Source: Chloroflexi bacterium UBA4733 (GTDB lineage Bacteria > Chloroflexota > UBA4733). From it: a stretch of 25,101 nt of DNA. The DNA lies in the NCBI GenBank assembly GCA_002404055.1, contig DHIZ01000345.1, forward strand, positions 1 through 25,101, read 5' to 3'. Under the pieces are notes generated by a model. It made no database searches and had not been told where the DNA came from. It saw nothing but the letters and a program-made list of their open reading frames with translations. This document shows, piece after piece, positions 15,286 through 23,522 of this stretch. Every line of letters starts with the position of its first letter. The stretch's first letter is position 1. Both the position numbers and the translations under genes were made by a program.

Positions 15286-16335
15286 ATGAGTGTGACGCCG
15301 CGCACCAGCATCCGTGATGTCGCGCAGGCGGCAGGGGCGGCAATCTCTACCGTCTCCCGCGCGCTCAATGATCACCCCGATGTTTCGGCGGCAACCCGGC
15401 AGCGCATTCAGGCAATCGCCGACGAGCTGGGCTACCGGCAGAACGTCTTTGCGCGCAGTCTGATCAGTGGGCGTTCCTCGCTGATCGGGCTGATCGCAAA
15501 CGAGTTCAACTCCTTCAACGGCAAGTACTTTGCCCAACTATTCCAGGCGATCGGAGGAACAGCGCGGGAGCGTCACTTCGAGTTGCTGGTCAGTTTCCCC
15601 TGTGCGGCGGGCGAGGTGCGCGAAGCCTGCACTTCGTTGTATCGCCGTGGGATGGCGAATGGCGCATTGGTCGTCAGTCCGGCGATGGGCGAGGAAGCCG
15701 AACTTTGGGCCCTGCAGCAGGCGGGCTTCTCCATTGTGGTCATTAACCCGATGACTCCACAGCCCGGCCTGTCGAGCATCGAACCGGACAACGTCACCGG
15801 CGCCTGCACCGCCACCCGGCACCTGCTGGAGCTCGGACACCAGCGGATCGGACTGATCGCCTACCTGGCAGCGTATAGTTCGGGTCGTGACCGGATCGTG
15901 GGGTACGAGCAGGCCTTGCATACGGCCGGTATGGTACCGGACCCACAACTTATCACGACGGAAGTGCCGATCAGAGAGGCAGTGTGCCGCTTGCTGGCGG
16001 TCGAACCGCCCCCGACTGCGCTGCTCTGTTTCAATGATGATACTGCCTACGCTGCGATCAGCGAACTCGCCGCACGGGGTTACGATGTGCCACGGGATAT
16101 GTCAGTCCTGGGCTTTGGAGACCTGCCGGCGCTGCCGCACGTCGGCGTAGGGCTGACGACCGTCCATCAGCCGATCGAGGTGATCGGTAAACAGGCGATG
16201 GAGATGCTGGCAGACCTGATTACCGGGGCTAGCGAGCCGGGCGAACACATAAGGCTCGCTACGCAACTCGTCGTGCGGGGATCGACCGCTCCTCATGCTG
16301 CTCTCTCAGAGCGGATTGGCTGTATCGGGCTGTAA
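15286..16335 (+). CDS. LacI-family transcriptional regulator of the second sugar module
   Basis: A 349-residue LacI/GalR repressor. The helix-turn-helix is at about 7-28 (TSIRDVAQAAGAAISTVSRA), followed by ALNDHPDVSAATRQRI, the hinge segment RQNVFARSLISGRSSLIGLI and a full effector-binding domain ending LATQLVVRGSTAPH. The ATG at 15286 is preferred because GAGGAG is six bases upstream; an in-frame ATG at 15262 has no site. It is transcribed divergently from the binding-protein operon, with the double palindrome in between, the classic arrangement for a local repressor that also controls itself. The inducer is probably the sugar bound by the neighbouring lipoprotein, which is inference. It is clearly different from the regulator at 9938-11068. 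Confidence 0.93.
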   Translation: MSVTPRTSIRDVAQAAGAAISTVSRALNDHPDVSAATRQRIQAIADELGYRQNVFARSLISGRSSLIGLIANEFNSFNGKYFAQLFQAIGGTARERHFELLVSFPCAAGEVREACTSLYRRGMANGALVVSPAMGEEAELWALQQAGFSIVVINPMTPQPGLSSIEPDNVTGACTATRHLLELGHQRIGLIAYLAAYSSGRDRIVGYEQALHTAGMVPDPQLITTEVPIREAVCRLLAVEPPPTALLCFNDDTAYAAISELAARGYDVPRDMSVLGFGDLPALPHVGVGLTTVHQPIEVIGKQAMEMLADLITGASEPGEHIRLATQLVVRGSTAPHAALSERIGCIGL

Positions 16336-16570
16336 GGGGCGGCAACTGCGCGGCGTTGCTATGGGCGACGTGTGCGGAAGTCACGGCAGCGGTGATCGTA
16401 GGCTTGAGCCATGTCTTCGCTATAGAAACAGCGCAGCCTCACTCCATGAGCCAGGCGGTGCTGCGCGATACTGGCGTATTCCCGGTGAGACCAGCCCACG
16501 CCCCCCTGCAAGCATGAGGAGCGCCTCCGGCACTATTGCTGCCCGTCAAGCAATAGGGGCGCGCACCATT

Positions 16571-16586
16571 TTAAGCTGCCGTTAAG
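16571..16586 (+). promoter_or_regulatory. Pho-box-like 11-bp direct repeat (distal)
   Basis: TTAAG at 16571-16575 is repeated at 16582-16586, an exact 11-base period as in PhoB/PhoP binding sites (tandem repeats one helical turn apart). It lies about 300 bases before pstS. An 8-bp dyad (16596-16618) follows at once. Assignment rests on spacing, sequence flavour and the downstream genes. Confidence 0.4.
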
Positions 16587-16800
16587 TCAGGGGCGTGACC
16601 ATGGTGAAGGCATGGTCAATCTATCGTGATGAGATGGTGATCACTTCCTGAGAGGAATGCAGCGTGGCGATGGTAGGCGGCGAGCGCTTCATTGCCATGT
16701 ATGTGTTGTCCCCAGCGCTCCTAGCGCGAGTTCAACAAGGACGTGACGGCGCGATGTGCTCCGGTTGCGCCAAATGACGATGCGCTGCCCTATCCCCGAT

Positions 16801-16816
16801 TTAGGACCAGGTTAAG
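16801..16816 (+). promoter_or_regulatory. Pho-box-like 11-bp direct repeat (proximal to pstS)
   Basis: TTAGG (16801-16805) and TTAAG (16812-16816) are spaced by exactly 11 bases, and each is followed by a purine/C-rich filler, like the distal pair at 16571-16586. It is about 75 bases upstream of the pstS start, where a response regulator would act as a substitute for a -35 element. No strong -10 was identified after it. Confidence 0.45.
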
Positions 16817-16888
16817 GAGCCGTAGCTAGCCTGGTGTGATGAAAGCAGCGCCATGTGGTGTTGCTGCTACGGAGGAAATACGAGCCGC

Positions 16889-18154
16889 ATGATCTTAACA
16901 AGGCGAACTTTACTCGCGGTTGGCGCGACCCAGATGGTTGCCCTCGCGTTGGCGAGTTGTGGTAACACTGCCTCAGGCACGGCGAGCAGCGGGAGCACCT
17001 CGGCGGCTGCAGCCAGTTCGGCGCTCACCTCTTCAGCAGCATCCTCAACGAGCCAAATAGCCAGCGCCACGGCGAGCAGCAGTGCCAGCATTGCTAGCGC
17101 CGCGACGAGCGCCAGTGCCAGCGCCGGGAGCGCGGCGGCGTATGGCAGCTATGGGCCGCCCGTCGTTGATAAGGCGCTCAGCAGCGCGTTGACCGGCGCT
17201 GGATCAACCTTCGACTTCCCGCTCTTCTCGGCAATGTTCGCCGAATACCACAAGATGGTTGCGGGCGTCACCGTCAACTATCAAAGCATCGGCAGTGGCG
17301 GCGGCATCCAGCAGCTCACGCAACGAACTGTGGACTTCGGCGCCAGCGACGCTCCCCTCAACGCTGACCAGGAAAAGGCGCTCCCGACGCCCGGCCTGCA
17401 CCTGCCGATCACCATCGGCGCGGTCTCTGTGGGCTACAACCTGCCTGGCATCCCGTCCGGGCTGAAGCTGACCGGCGACGTGTTGGCGAGTATCTACCTG
17501 GGTGATATCAAGACCTGGAACGACCCGAAGATCACCGCGATCAACCCCGATCTGAAACTTCCCAGTACGCCCATCGCTGTTGTCCACCGTTCGGATGGCA
17601 GCGGAACCACCTTCATCTACACGAATTATCTCTCGTCGGTGAGTGATGCCTGGAAGAGTAAGGTCGGCACCAGTTTGTCGGTCAACTGGCCGGTCGGCAT
17701 CGGCGGCAAAGGCGGCGAAGGGGTGGCCGGTCAGGTCAAGCAGGTTCCTGGTGGGATCGGCTACTTCGAACTGGCCTACGCCAAAGAGAACAACATTACT
17801 TACGTGACGATGCAGAACAAGGACGGCAACTATGTTGCGCCCAGCAGCGCCGGGGCGAGCGCAGCGGCGGCTGGCGCGGCCAATAACATGCCGGCCGATC
17901 TGAAGGCAACGTTCCCGAACCCGGCAGGCCCGGATGTGTACCCGATCGCCGGCTTCAGTTGGGTGCTCTTCTACGCGCAGCAGACCGACCAGAACAAGGC
18001 GAACGTGCTGGCCCACCTCCTCGATTGGATGGTCACCGATGGGCAACAGTTGGGCGAGAAGCTCTACTACGCGCCATTGCCGGCGCCGGTGGTGCAACTC
18101 TGCCGGGCGCAAATCCGGAAAATGACGCTAAACGGGAAGCCGGTCCTCACGTAG
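16889..18154 (+). CDS. pstS: Phosphate ABC transporter phosphate-binding lipoprotein PstS
   Basis: A 421-residue exported phosphate-binding protein. The leader starts ILTRRTLLAVGA (twin-arginine-like) and ends in the lipobox LASC (Cys24), followed by a Ser/Ala-rich tether of about 65 residues that makes it longer than usual PstS. Phosphate-binding segments are evident: GAGSTFDFPLF, YQSIGSGGGIQQL, DFGASDAPL and HRSDGSGTTFIYTNYL. I take the ATG at 16889 because the leader then starts properly. The nearest Shine-Dalgarno, GGAGG at 16871-16875, is 13 bases away, rather far, so the in-frame ATG at 16853 cannot be excluded. It is the first gene of pstSCAB and is probably induced by phosphate starvation through the Pho-box-like repeats upstream. 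Confidence 0.93.
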   Translation: MILTRRTLLAVGATQMVALALASCGNTASGTASSGSTSAAAASSALTSSAASSTSQIASATASSSASIASAATSASASAGSAAAYGSYGPPVVDKALSSALTGAGSTFDFPLFSAMFAEYHKMVAGVTVNYQSIGSGGGIQQLTQRTVDFGASDAPLNADQEKALPTPGLHLPITIGAVSVGYNLPGIPSGLKLTGDVLASIYLGDIKTWNDPKITAINPDLKLPSTPIAVVHRSDGSGTTFIYTNYLSSVSDAWKSKVGTSLSVNWPVGIGGKGGEGVAGQVKQVPGGIGYFELAYAKENNITYVTMQNKDGNYVAPSSAGASAAAAGAANNMPADLKATFPNPAGPDVYPIAGFSWVLFYAQQTDQNKANVLAHLLDWMVTDGQQLGEKLYYAPLPAPVVQLCRAQIRKMTLNGKPVLT

Positions 18155-18203
18155 TGGCAAGGACACTGCATATTGTGCCGGATGGACGGTCTGGAGGCGG
18201 GTA

Positions 18204-19193
18204 TTGAGCAGCATTCCGGCGGTACGATCAGCGCCGCAGACACAGGCCTGGCCCGGCTTCTTACGACGAGCCGTCAAGTCGACAACCGGCCTGCGCGGCG
18301 ACGTTGCCTTTCGGGCCCTGACGCTGCTCTGCGGCTTGCTCGTGCTGGCCGCAGTGGTGGGCATTCTCGGCACCCTCCTCATCCAATCCCGGCTGTCGAT
18401 TGCGGCGTTCGGCTGGAGCTTTCTCGGCGGCCAAACATGGGACCCGGTGGCGAAGCATTTCGGCGCCTTGACGTTCGTCTTCGGAACGATTGTCACATCG
18501 GCAGTCGCAGTCGTGCTGGCTGCCCCGTTTGGTGTCGCGGTCGCCTTATTCCTGACGGAGATGGCGCCGCGGCGGCTTCGGGTACCGCTGGCATTCGGGG
18601 CGGAACTGCTGGCGGCTATTCCCAGTGTCGTGTACGGTCTCTGGGGCATCTTCGTCCTGGCGCCGGTCCTGCGCAGCGTCGTGGAACCGGCCCTCGGCCA
18701 CTTCTCCTTCCTCCCCCTCTTTTCGGGGCCGGCCTACGGCGTGGGGTTGCTGGCCGGCGGCTGCATCATCGCTATCATGATTGTGCCGACGATCATCGCC
18801 ATATCGCGCGACGTCATCGCCGCAGTGCCGCAGGCCCAGCGCGAGGCCGCCTATGCGCTCGGAGCGACACAATGGGAAGTGATTACGTCGGCCATTTTGC
18901 CGTTTGGCGCCTCAGGAATTATCGGCGCTGTCGTGCTCGCCCTGGGCCGCGCCGTCGGTGAGACGATGGCCGTGACGATGGTCATCGGCAACAGTCACAC
19001 CATCCAGACGTCGTTGTTCGGGCTCGGCGACACCATGTCGAGTGTCCTCGCCAACGAGTTTACGGAAGCGGCCTACCCCCTCTACGTTTCGGCCTTGACC
19101 GAAATTGGTCTTGTGCTCTTTGGTGTCACGGTGCTCTTGAACGTCGGCGCGCGGCTGTTAGTGTGGCGCGTGACACGGGCGACGGGAGCATAA
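18204..19193 (+). CDS. pstC: Phosphate ABC transporter permease PstC
   Basis: A 329-residue inner-membrane permease of the high-affinity phosphate importer. After a cytoplasmic N-terminus of about 33 residues come about six membrane segments. The protein shows PstC hallmarks: FVFGTIVTSAVAVVLAAPFGVAVALFL, ELLAAIPSVVYGLWGIFVLAP and the EAA-type loop EAAYALGATQWEVITSAILP that contacts the ATPase, then GRAVGETMAVTMVIGN. The start codon is TTG at 18204, with GGAGG six bases upstream. It follows pstS by 49 bases and ends three bases before pstA, so translation is probably coupled. It pairs with PstA to form the channel. Confidence 0.95.
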   Translation: MSSIPAVRSAPQTQAWPGFLRRAVKSTTGLRGDVAFRALTLLCGLLVLAAVVGILGTLLIQSRLSIAAFGWSFLGGQTWDPVAKHFGALTFVFGTIVTSAVAVVLAAPFGVAVALFLTEMAPRRLRVPLAFGAELLAAIPSVVYGLWGIFVLAPVLRSVVEPALGHFSFLPLFSGPAYGVGLLAGGCIIAIMIVPTIIAISRDVIAAVPQAQREAAYALGATQWEVITSAILPFGASGIIGAVVLALGRAVGETMAVTMVIGNSHTIQTSLFGLGDTMSSVLANEFTEAAYPLYVSALTEIGLVLFGVTVLLNVGARLLVWRVTRATGA

Positions 19194-19196
19194 CGA

Positions 19197-20093
19197 GTGA
19201 GCGCTTTTCCCCTTGACGTGCTCCCAGGCAAGCGCGATTTTGTGCTGTCGCCTGGTCGCCGCCTGAAGAACACCGTGATGCGCGTCGTGCTGGTCATAGC
19301 GACGGTCTTCGTTCTCTGCCTGCTCCTGCTCATCGTCGGCTACGTCGTCTATAAGGGCGCCTCGGCCATCAATTTTGACTTCTTCACCCAGTTGCCGGCG
19401 CCGGTAGGCGCTGTGGGTGGCGGAGTCGCCAACGCCCTGGTCGGCACGGTCGAGCTCATTCTCCTGGCGTCCTGCCTGGGTATCCCCATCGGCATCTTGA
19501 GTGGCATTTACCTTGCTGAGTTCGGGGATAACCCGTTAGCCGACGTGATTGGTTTCGTCACGGATATTCTCACCGGTGTACCGTCAATTATCGTCGGCAT
19601 CTTCGCCTATGCCGTCCTCGTGATTCCTTTTCATCAGTTCTCCGCCATATCGGGGGGGCTGGCGCTGGGCATCCTGATGATTCCCATCGTCACGCGCACG
19701 ACTGCCGGAATTCTCGCGCTTGTGCCCCAGGAACTCCGGGAAGGTTCGTTGGCCCTGGGCGTCGGCGAGCGCCAGACGATCCTCCGCGTTGTGCTCCCAG
19801 CGGCGGCGGGGGGAATCGCCACCGGTGTGATGCTCTCCATCGCCCGTGTCGCCGGCGAAACCGCGCCGTTGCTGTTCACCGCCTTCGGCAACCAGTACTG
19901 GCAGTTCTCGGTCGGCAAGCCGATCGCAGCGTTGCCGCTGCTCATTTTTCAGTACGCGATTAGCCCCTACGCCGATTGGCACGCGAAGGCCTGGGCCGGA
20001 TCGTTCTTGCTCATCGTCGTCGTGTTCCTGGCGAGCCTACTGACCCGGCTGGCGACGCGCAATGCCAGCGTGGGCCTCGGCAGACAGCGATAA
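19197..20093 (+). CDS. pstA: Phosphate ABC transporter permease PstA
   Basis: A 298-residue membrane permease, partner of PstC. It has an N-terminal membrane segment (about 25-47) and a binding-protein-dependent permease domain with [27 protein letters not shown] split over two segments, [17 protein letters not shown] and the EAA-like loop [38 protein letters not shown] is a PstA hallmark. Start is GTG at 19197, with GGAG eight bases upstream. The gene begins three bases after the pstC stop and is followed 43 bases later by pstB. Assignment is firm from sequence and order. Confidence 0.95.
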   Translation: MSAFPLDVLPGKRDFVLSPGRRLKNTVMRVVLVIATVFVLCLLLLIVGYVVYKGASAINFDFFTQLPAPVGAVGGGVANALVGTVELILLASCLGIPIGILSGIYLAEFGDNPLADVIGFVTDILTGVPSIIVGIFAYAVLVIPFHQFSAISGGLALGILMIPIVTRTTAGILALVPQELREGSLALGVGERQTILRVVLPAAAGGIATGVMLSIARVAGETAPLLFTAFGNQYWQFSVGKPIAALPLLIFQYAISPYADWHAKAWAGSFLLIVVVFLASLLTRLATRNASVGLGRQR

Positions 20094-20136
20094 TTGCGTT
20101 GCGGCGGTGCTGGCGCAGGCCGCAAGAGGAGAAGGC

Positions 20137-20970
20137 ATGGTGACGTTGGCGCCCAATGACGAACGCCGAATCAGGTTGACCGTTGGCAGTGGCACGCGAC
20201 AAGAGCGGGAGACCCGTATCAGCGTCCGCAATCTCAACGTCTTCTACGGCGCGTTTCACGCAGTCCGCAACGTCACCATGCAGGTGCCTGATTGCAGCAT
20301 CTCCGCGATTATCGGGCCCTCGGGCTGCGGCAAGAGCACGGTCTTGCGCTGCTTCAACCGGATGAACGACCTGATCCCCAACGCGCGCGTCGAAGGGCAG
20401 ATACTGTTGGACGATGAGGACATCGTCCAGACTTCCGATGTCGTGCGAGTGCGCAGCCGTATCGGCATGGTGTTCCAGCGTCCCAATCCGTTCCCGAAGT
20501 CCATTTTTGATAACGTCGCCTACGGGCCGCGGATGCACGGCGCCGCCGCCCGCGACCTTCCCGAGATCGTGGAACACAGCCTTCGCGCCGCTGCGCTTTG
20601 GACCGAAGTGAAGGACAAGCTCAACCAGAGCGCTCTCGGCTTGTCCGGCGGCCAGCAGCAGCGCCTCTGCATTGCCCGCTGCCTGGCAATGCAGCCAAGC
20701 GTCGTCCTGATGGATGAACCCTGCTCATCGCTCGACCCCATCGCCACTCAGCGCATTGAAGAGTTGATGTGCGAACTCAAGGAACAGTACACGATCATCA
20801 TCGTGACCCACAACATGCAACAGGCGGCGCGGGTCAGCGATGTCACAGCCGTGTTCATGCTCGGCGACGATCGGGCCGGTGAGTTGGCGGAAATCGGGCC
20901 AACGCAGCAAGTGTTCACGCGACCAAAGGACCCGCGCACGGAGTTGTACGTGACGGGCCGCGTTGGCTAA
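20137..20970 (+). CDS. pstB: Phosphate ABC transporter ATP-binding protein PstB
   Basis: A 277-residue cytoplasmic ATPase that powers PstSCA. Walker A is GPSGCGKST (60-68), the Q-loop is VFQRPNPFP (Gln114), the signature is LSGGQQQR (169-176), Walker B is VVLMDEP (about 189-195) and the switch histidine is in [22 protein letters not shown] after Walker A is diagnostic for PstB. The ATG at 20137 is chosen because AGGAG is five bases upstream; a longer frame from 20062 overlaps pstA. The roughly 25-residue extension before [12 protein letters not shown] is longer than in many homologues. No phoU or phoBR gene follows; the next genes are convergent. Confidence 0.96.
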   Translation: MVTLAPNDERRIRLTVGSGTRQERETRISVRNLNVFYGAFHAVRNVTMQVPDCSISAIIGPSGCGKSTVLRCFNRMNDLIPNARVEGQILLDDEDIVQTSDVVRVRSRIGMVFQRPNPFPKSIFDNVAYGPRMHGAAARDLPEIVEHSLRAAALWTEVKDKLNQSALGLSGGQQQRLCIARCLAMQPSVVLMDEPCSSLDPIATQRIEELMCELKEQYTIIIVTHNMQQAARVSDVTAVFMLGDDRAGELAEIGPTQQVFTRPKDPRTELYVTGRVG

Positions 20971-20992
20971 GCCGGCCCTTGGCTTGGTCAAG

Positions 20993-21044
20993 CGCTACTG
21001 TCCAGTATTGCGCGGAACCGTTGCTATCGTCTCGTGCAGTAGCG
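20993..21044. repeat. 8-bp inverted repeat after pstB
   Basis: CGCTACTG (20993-21000) is perfectly complementary to CAGTAGCG (21037-21044), with 36 bases between. GCTTG/CAAGC also forms a small dyad at 20982-20993. There is no T-tract, so these may be weak structures marking the end of the pst transcript rather than an intrinsic terminator. Confidence 0.25.
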
Positions 21045-21075
21045 ACGGCCAGCCGCCAGCCCGTGCGCTGCCGCG

Positions 21076-21229
21076 TTAGCCTGCGAAATGCGCCAGTTCT
21101 AGCAGCAGGCTCGCCGCGTCGATCAGGCGATTGACGTGCGTCTGTGTGCGCTGGTTTGGCAGCCGCACGATGCTCCAGGTGATGTCTGCCGGCTTCCCCG
21201 TCAGCCGTTGCCTCGGCTCGTGCGCAGTG
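21076..21229 (-). pseudogene. Possible gene remnant after the ABC-2 permease
   Basis: In the minus strand, an open frame runs beyond the permease stop and ends in TAA at 21076. Its last 42 residues (LTGKPADITWSIVRLPNQRT and HVNRLIDAASLLLELAHFAG) look like real protein: amphipathic, with normal composition and few of the Arg/Pro/Ala-rich strings seen in shadow frames. It has no start with a ribosome site after the permease stop at 21230, and upstream the frame is only a shadow of the permease. It may be the C-terminus of a lost gene. I do not recognise the family. Confidence 0.25.
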
Positions 21230-21967
21230 CTATTCAGTCTCGCGCAGCGTGCGTGAGGCCAGCAAGAGCAAGACGGCACTGTAGCCCAGCAGCACGACCA
21301 GGTTGCCCCACACGGCCTTCAGGGAGCCGCCCGGCACGATGATCTGCTGGATGATGCTGTTGGCGTAGAACAGGGGGAAGAGATGGCCCACGCCCTGGGC
21401 CCAGCCTGGCAACAAGGCGACATTGACGAGCAGCCCGGAGAGGAACACGGACGGCACGATCACCAGCGGGATGAACGGGAACACCTGCGCTGCGTTGCGC
21501 GCGAAGGTCGAGATGAAGATGCCGAGCATCACCGAGGCGATGGCCAGCAACCACACCACAACAAACAGCCATGCCAGCGTCCCGATGGCATAGGACAGGC
21601 GGAAGAGGAGGAGCACCTCCAGCACGGCGGCCACGGCCTGCAGCGTGGCGAGCGCCAGGTAGCCCACCAGGTAGCCGCCGATGACCTCGGTGCGCCGGTA
21701 GCCATTGATAAACATGCGCTCCAACGTGCCGGCGGTGCGCTCCTGCACAAGAACGATCGCACACAGCAGGAAGGCGAGGAAATGCACAAGAAACGCCGCA
21801 ATAGGGACGGCGTAGCGCGCCACGTTGAAGGTCGGCGGCATGGTGTCGAAGAACAGCTTGAGCATGTAGATGATCAGCAGCGGCGCCAGCACCGAGAGCG
21901 CCAGCAACCGCCGGTCGTGCGCCAGTTGCGTGGCTACCCGCCGTGCGATGATGAGGGTGCCGATCAT
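21230..21967 (-). CDS. ABC-2 type transporter permease
   Basis: A 245-residue integral membrane protein with about six hydrophobic segments and the ABC-2 pattern: a short amphipathic N-terminus (MIGTLIIARRVATQLAHDRR), the first segment LLALSVLAPLLIIYMLKLFF, the loop VLVQERTAGTLERMFINGYR that is highly characteristic of DrrB/YhhJ-type permeases, and PLVIVPSVFLSGLLVNVALLP near the end. It forms the membrane part of an exporter with the ATPase encoded just upstream; their genes overlap by four bases (ATGA, 21964-21967), so translation is coupled. Such pairs export drugs, lipids or other hydrophobic compounds; the substrate is unknown. Confidence 0.92.
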   Translation of the reverse strand: MIGTLIIARRVATQLAHDRRLLALSVLAPLLIIYMLKLFFDTMPPTFNVARYAVPIAAFLVHFLAFLLCAIVLVQERTAGTLERMFINGYRRTEVIGGYLVGYLALATLQAVAAVLEVLLLFRLSYAIGTLAWLFVVVWLLAIASVMLGIFISTFARNAAQVFPFIPLVIVPSVFLSGLLVNVALLPGWAQGVGHLFPLFYANSIIQQIIVPGGSLKAVWGNLVVLLGYSAVLLLLASRTLRETE

Positions 21968-22848
21968 GCTGCGTCCTCCGTTCCTGTGGCCGTAATCAGC
22001 CCAAAGATGATCATTTCCAGCGTATCGGCTTCGATCCGCACCGCCGTCACGTCGCTGGCGAGGCCATACTGGTGGAGGGTGGCAGCGACGTCTTCGGGGC
22101 GGCTGCCGACGACATGCTCGTCGGTGACGGCGCCGCGGCTCACCGTGACGCGCGTTCGGCCGCGCTCCAGCAGCGCGGACGGTGTGTCACAGGCGATGAC
22201 GGTTCCTGCGCGCATCACCGCCACGCGGTCGCACAAGAGTGCTTCGTCCATCAGATGGGTGCTGATGCACAGCGTCACACCGGTCGCGGCGAGGTCGCGG
22301 AAGGTGCGCCAGAAGCGTGCGCGCAGGATGGGATCGACGGCGGCGGCTGGCTCATCGAGGAAGAGGATGCGCGGCTCGTGGACCAGCGCGCAGGCCAGGG
22401 AGACGCGCCGCTGCATGCCGCCCGAGAATGTGCGTACAGGGTCGCCTGCACGTGCGGCGAGATCGGTAAGCTCCAATACCGCGTCGATGCGCTCCGGCGC
22501 GAGCCCGGCGTCGTGCGCGCGGCCGAAGAAGGCGATGTTATCGCGCGCCGAGAGGTCGTCGTAGAGCGCGGGCGACTGCGGCATGTAGCCGATGACCTTG
22601 CGTAAGGCGGAGCGGTCACGCAGCGGATCGAGATCGAGCACGCGCACGGTCCCGGACGACGGGCGCAGCGCACCGACGAGCGCCTTGATCATGGTCGACT
22701 TGCCGGCGCCGTTGGGTCCGAGCAGCCCGAAGACGGCGCCGGGCGGGACCGTCAGGTCGGCGCCGCGCAGCGCCGCGATGGCGCCGTAGGTCTTGGTCAA
22801 GCCCGCTACGGTGATCGCCTGCCCCTGCTTCTCGACATGCCCCTGCAT
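21964..22848 (-). CDS. ABC-2 type transporter ATP-binding protein (DrrA/CcmA-like)
   Basis: A 294-residue cytoplasmic ATPase. Walker A is GPNGAGKST (44-52), the Q-loop is MPQSPALYDDLS (Gln91), the signature is FSGGMQRR (141-148), Walker B is ILFLDEP (161-167) and the switch is STHLMDEA (His198). A C-terminal domain of about 80 residues (about 215-294) is typical of DrrA/CcmA-type exporters. The ATG at 22848 has AAGGAG eight bases upstream. It overlaps the permease gene by four bases. Just upstream lies a C-terminal fragment that resembles a TetR regulator, the usual controller of such pairs, so control may have been lost or taken over. Substrate unknown. Confidence 0.94.
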   Translation of the reverse strand: MQGHVEKQGQAITVAGLTKTYGAIAALRGADLTVPPGAVFGLLGPNGAGKSTMIKALVGALRPSSGTVRVLDLDPLRDRSALRKVIGYMPQSPALYDDLSARDNIAFFGRAHDAGLAPERIDAVLELTDLAARAGDPVRTFSGGMQRRVSLACALVHEPRILFLDEPAAAVDPILRARFWRTFRDLAATGVTLCISTHLMDEALLCDRVAVMRAGTVIACDTPSALLERGRTRVTVSRGAVTDEHVVGSRPEDVAATLHQYGLASDVTAVRIEADTLEMIIFGLITATGTEDAA

Positions 22849-22900
22849 CGTGGTAACTCCTTATCTGCGATGGGGCGTAGTGCGCCCGATCACGCCGCAC

Positions 22901-23029
22901 TTATGGTGGCCGTACCGCGCCAGGCCCAGCAGAATTGCCAACGACGTCCGGCGCGAGGCCATGCAGGAAAATCTCGACGACGGTAGCAACGTGCTCCTCG
23001 CGGACGATTGATCGTTCCATCAAGCGGAA
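22901..23029 (-). pseudogene. C-terminal remnant of a probable TetR-family regulator
   Basis: This short minus-strand open frame reads MERSIVREEHVATVVEIFLH then GLAP from the ATG at 23020, and ends in TAA at 22901. The pattern of charged residues, a hydrophobic helix and then F/L-LHGLAP is the usual last helix of TetR/AcrR regulators. A TAG at 23030-23032 closes the frame upstream and the SixA-like gene begins its stop at 23034, so no DNA-binding domain remains. Position directly before an ABC-2 ATPase-permease pair fits an original TetR-ABC operon. The family call rests on one helix plus context, so it is moderate. Confidence 0.45.
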
Positions 23030-23033
23030 CTAC

Positions 23034-23522
23034 TCACCCCACCTGTGGCGCACGGATATAGCGAGCGCTGACCAGCCGCCCCGCCACCCGCTCTAGTACC
23101 CATGTCGAGCCCTTTTCACAGCGGACGGCTGAGGCGCGCAAGAGCCCCTGGTCGACAAGACCATAAAGCAGCTCCGGGATGACGTCTCCATGGCTGCAGA
23201 GCGCCGTGCCAGCGGCAACGGCGGAAAGCAGGGTCAGGATGCCGGTGGCGCCGGCTCCCACCACCAGGGCCGGTGAATGCTCGACGAGGACGCCGAGCCG
23301 TTGGGCAAGAGGCGTAACAGTTTCCAGGCAACGCCGGTAGGGACTGGAGAGGACGTGCTGAATCGGTTCCCCCTCCATCCCCTTGCTGAGCGCCTCCGCC
23401 TGGAGCCGCCCGCTCCTGGTCAACGGCCGATCTTCGTCCTCGCCCTGCCAGCGTGCGGGGTTGCCGGCCTTGGCGTGGCGAATCAGGTAGAGGAGCGCCG
23501 GCGGTTCGTTCAGGCGAGCCAC
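23034..23522 (-). CDS. SixA-like histidine phosphatase family protein
   Basis: A phosphatase of about 162 residues of the histidine phosphatase (phosphoglycerate mutase-like) superfamily. The catalytic motif is LIRHAKAG (Arg15-His16), followed by DRPLTRSGRLQAE, the second arginine region VLSSPYRRCLET (about Arg63) and the second catalytic histidine in CSHGD (about His111). Short single-domain members of this type resemble SixA, which dephosphorylates phosphohistidine proteins. The start is uncertain: GTG at 23522 overlaps the CHAD gene by 13 bases, while TTG at 23567 or GTG at 23564 would overlap by about 55; none has a good ribosome site, so translation probably depends on re-initiation after the CHAD gene. 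The overlap implies functional linkage with the CYTH-CHAD protein. Confidence 0.85.
   Translation of the reverse strand: MARLNEPPALLYLIRHAKAGNPARWQGEDEDRPLTRSGRLQAEALSKGMEGEPIQHVLSSPYRRCLETVTPLAQRLGVLVEHSPALVVGAGATGILTLLSAVAAGTALCSHGDVIPELLYGLVDQGLLRASAVRCEKGSTWVLERVAGRLVSARYIRAPQVG

Larger units (their letters stand above)
16336..16888. other. 550-base gene-free regulatory region upstream of pstS
   Basis: No coding frame here looks real. It holds two 11-base-spaced TTAAG-type repeats (annotated separately) and several short perfect dyads: CTATTGCT/AGCAATAG (16533-16540 with 16549-16556), TGACCATG/CATGGTCA (16596-16603 with 16611-16618) and GCGCT/AGCGC (16715-16719 with 16723-16727). None has a T-run, so no terminator is claimed. 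The length is unusual for this compact window and could hide a small RNA. Confidence 0.5.

Noticed and set aside
21383..22564. A plus-strand open frame of 393 codons antisense to the ABC-2 exporter genes
   Set aside because: Composition is His/Gln/Arg/Ser-heavy without motifs, while the opposite strand carries complete ABC ATPase and permease signatures.
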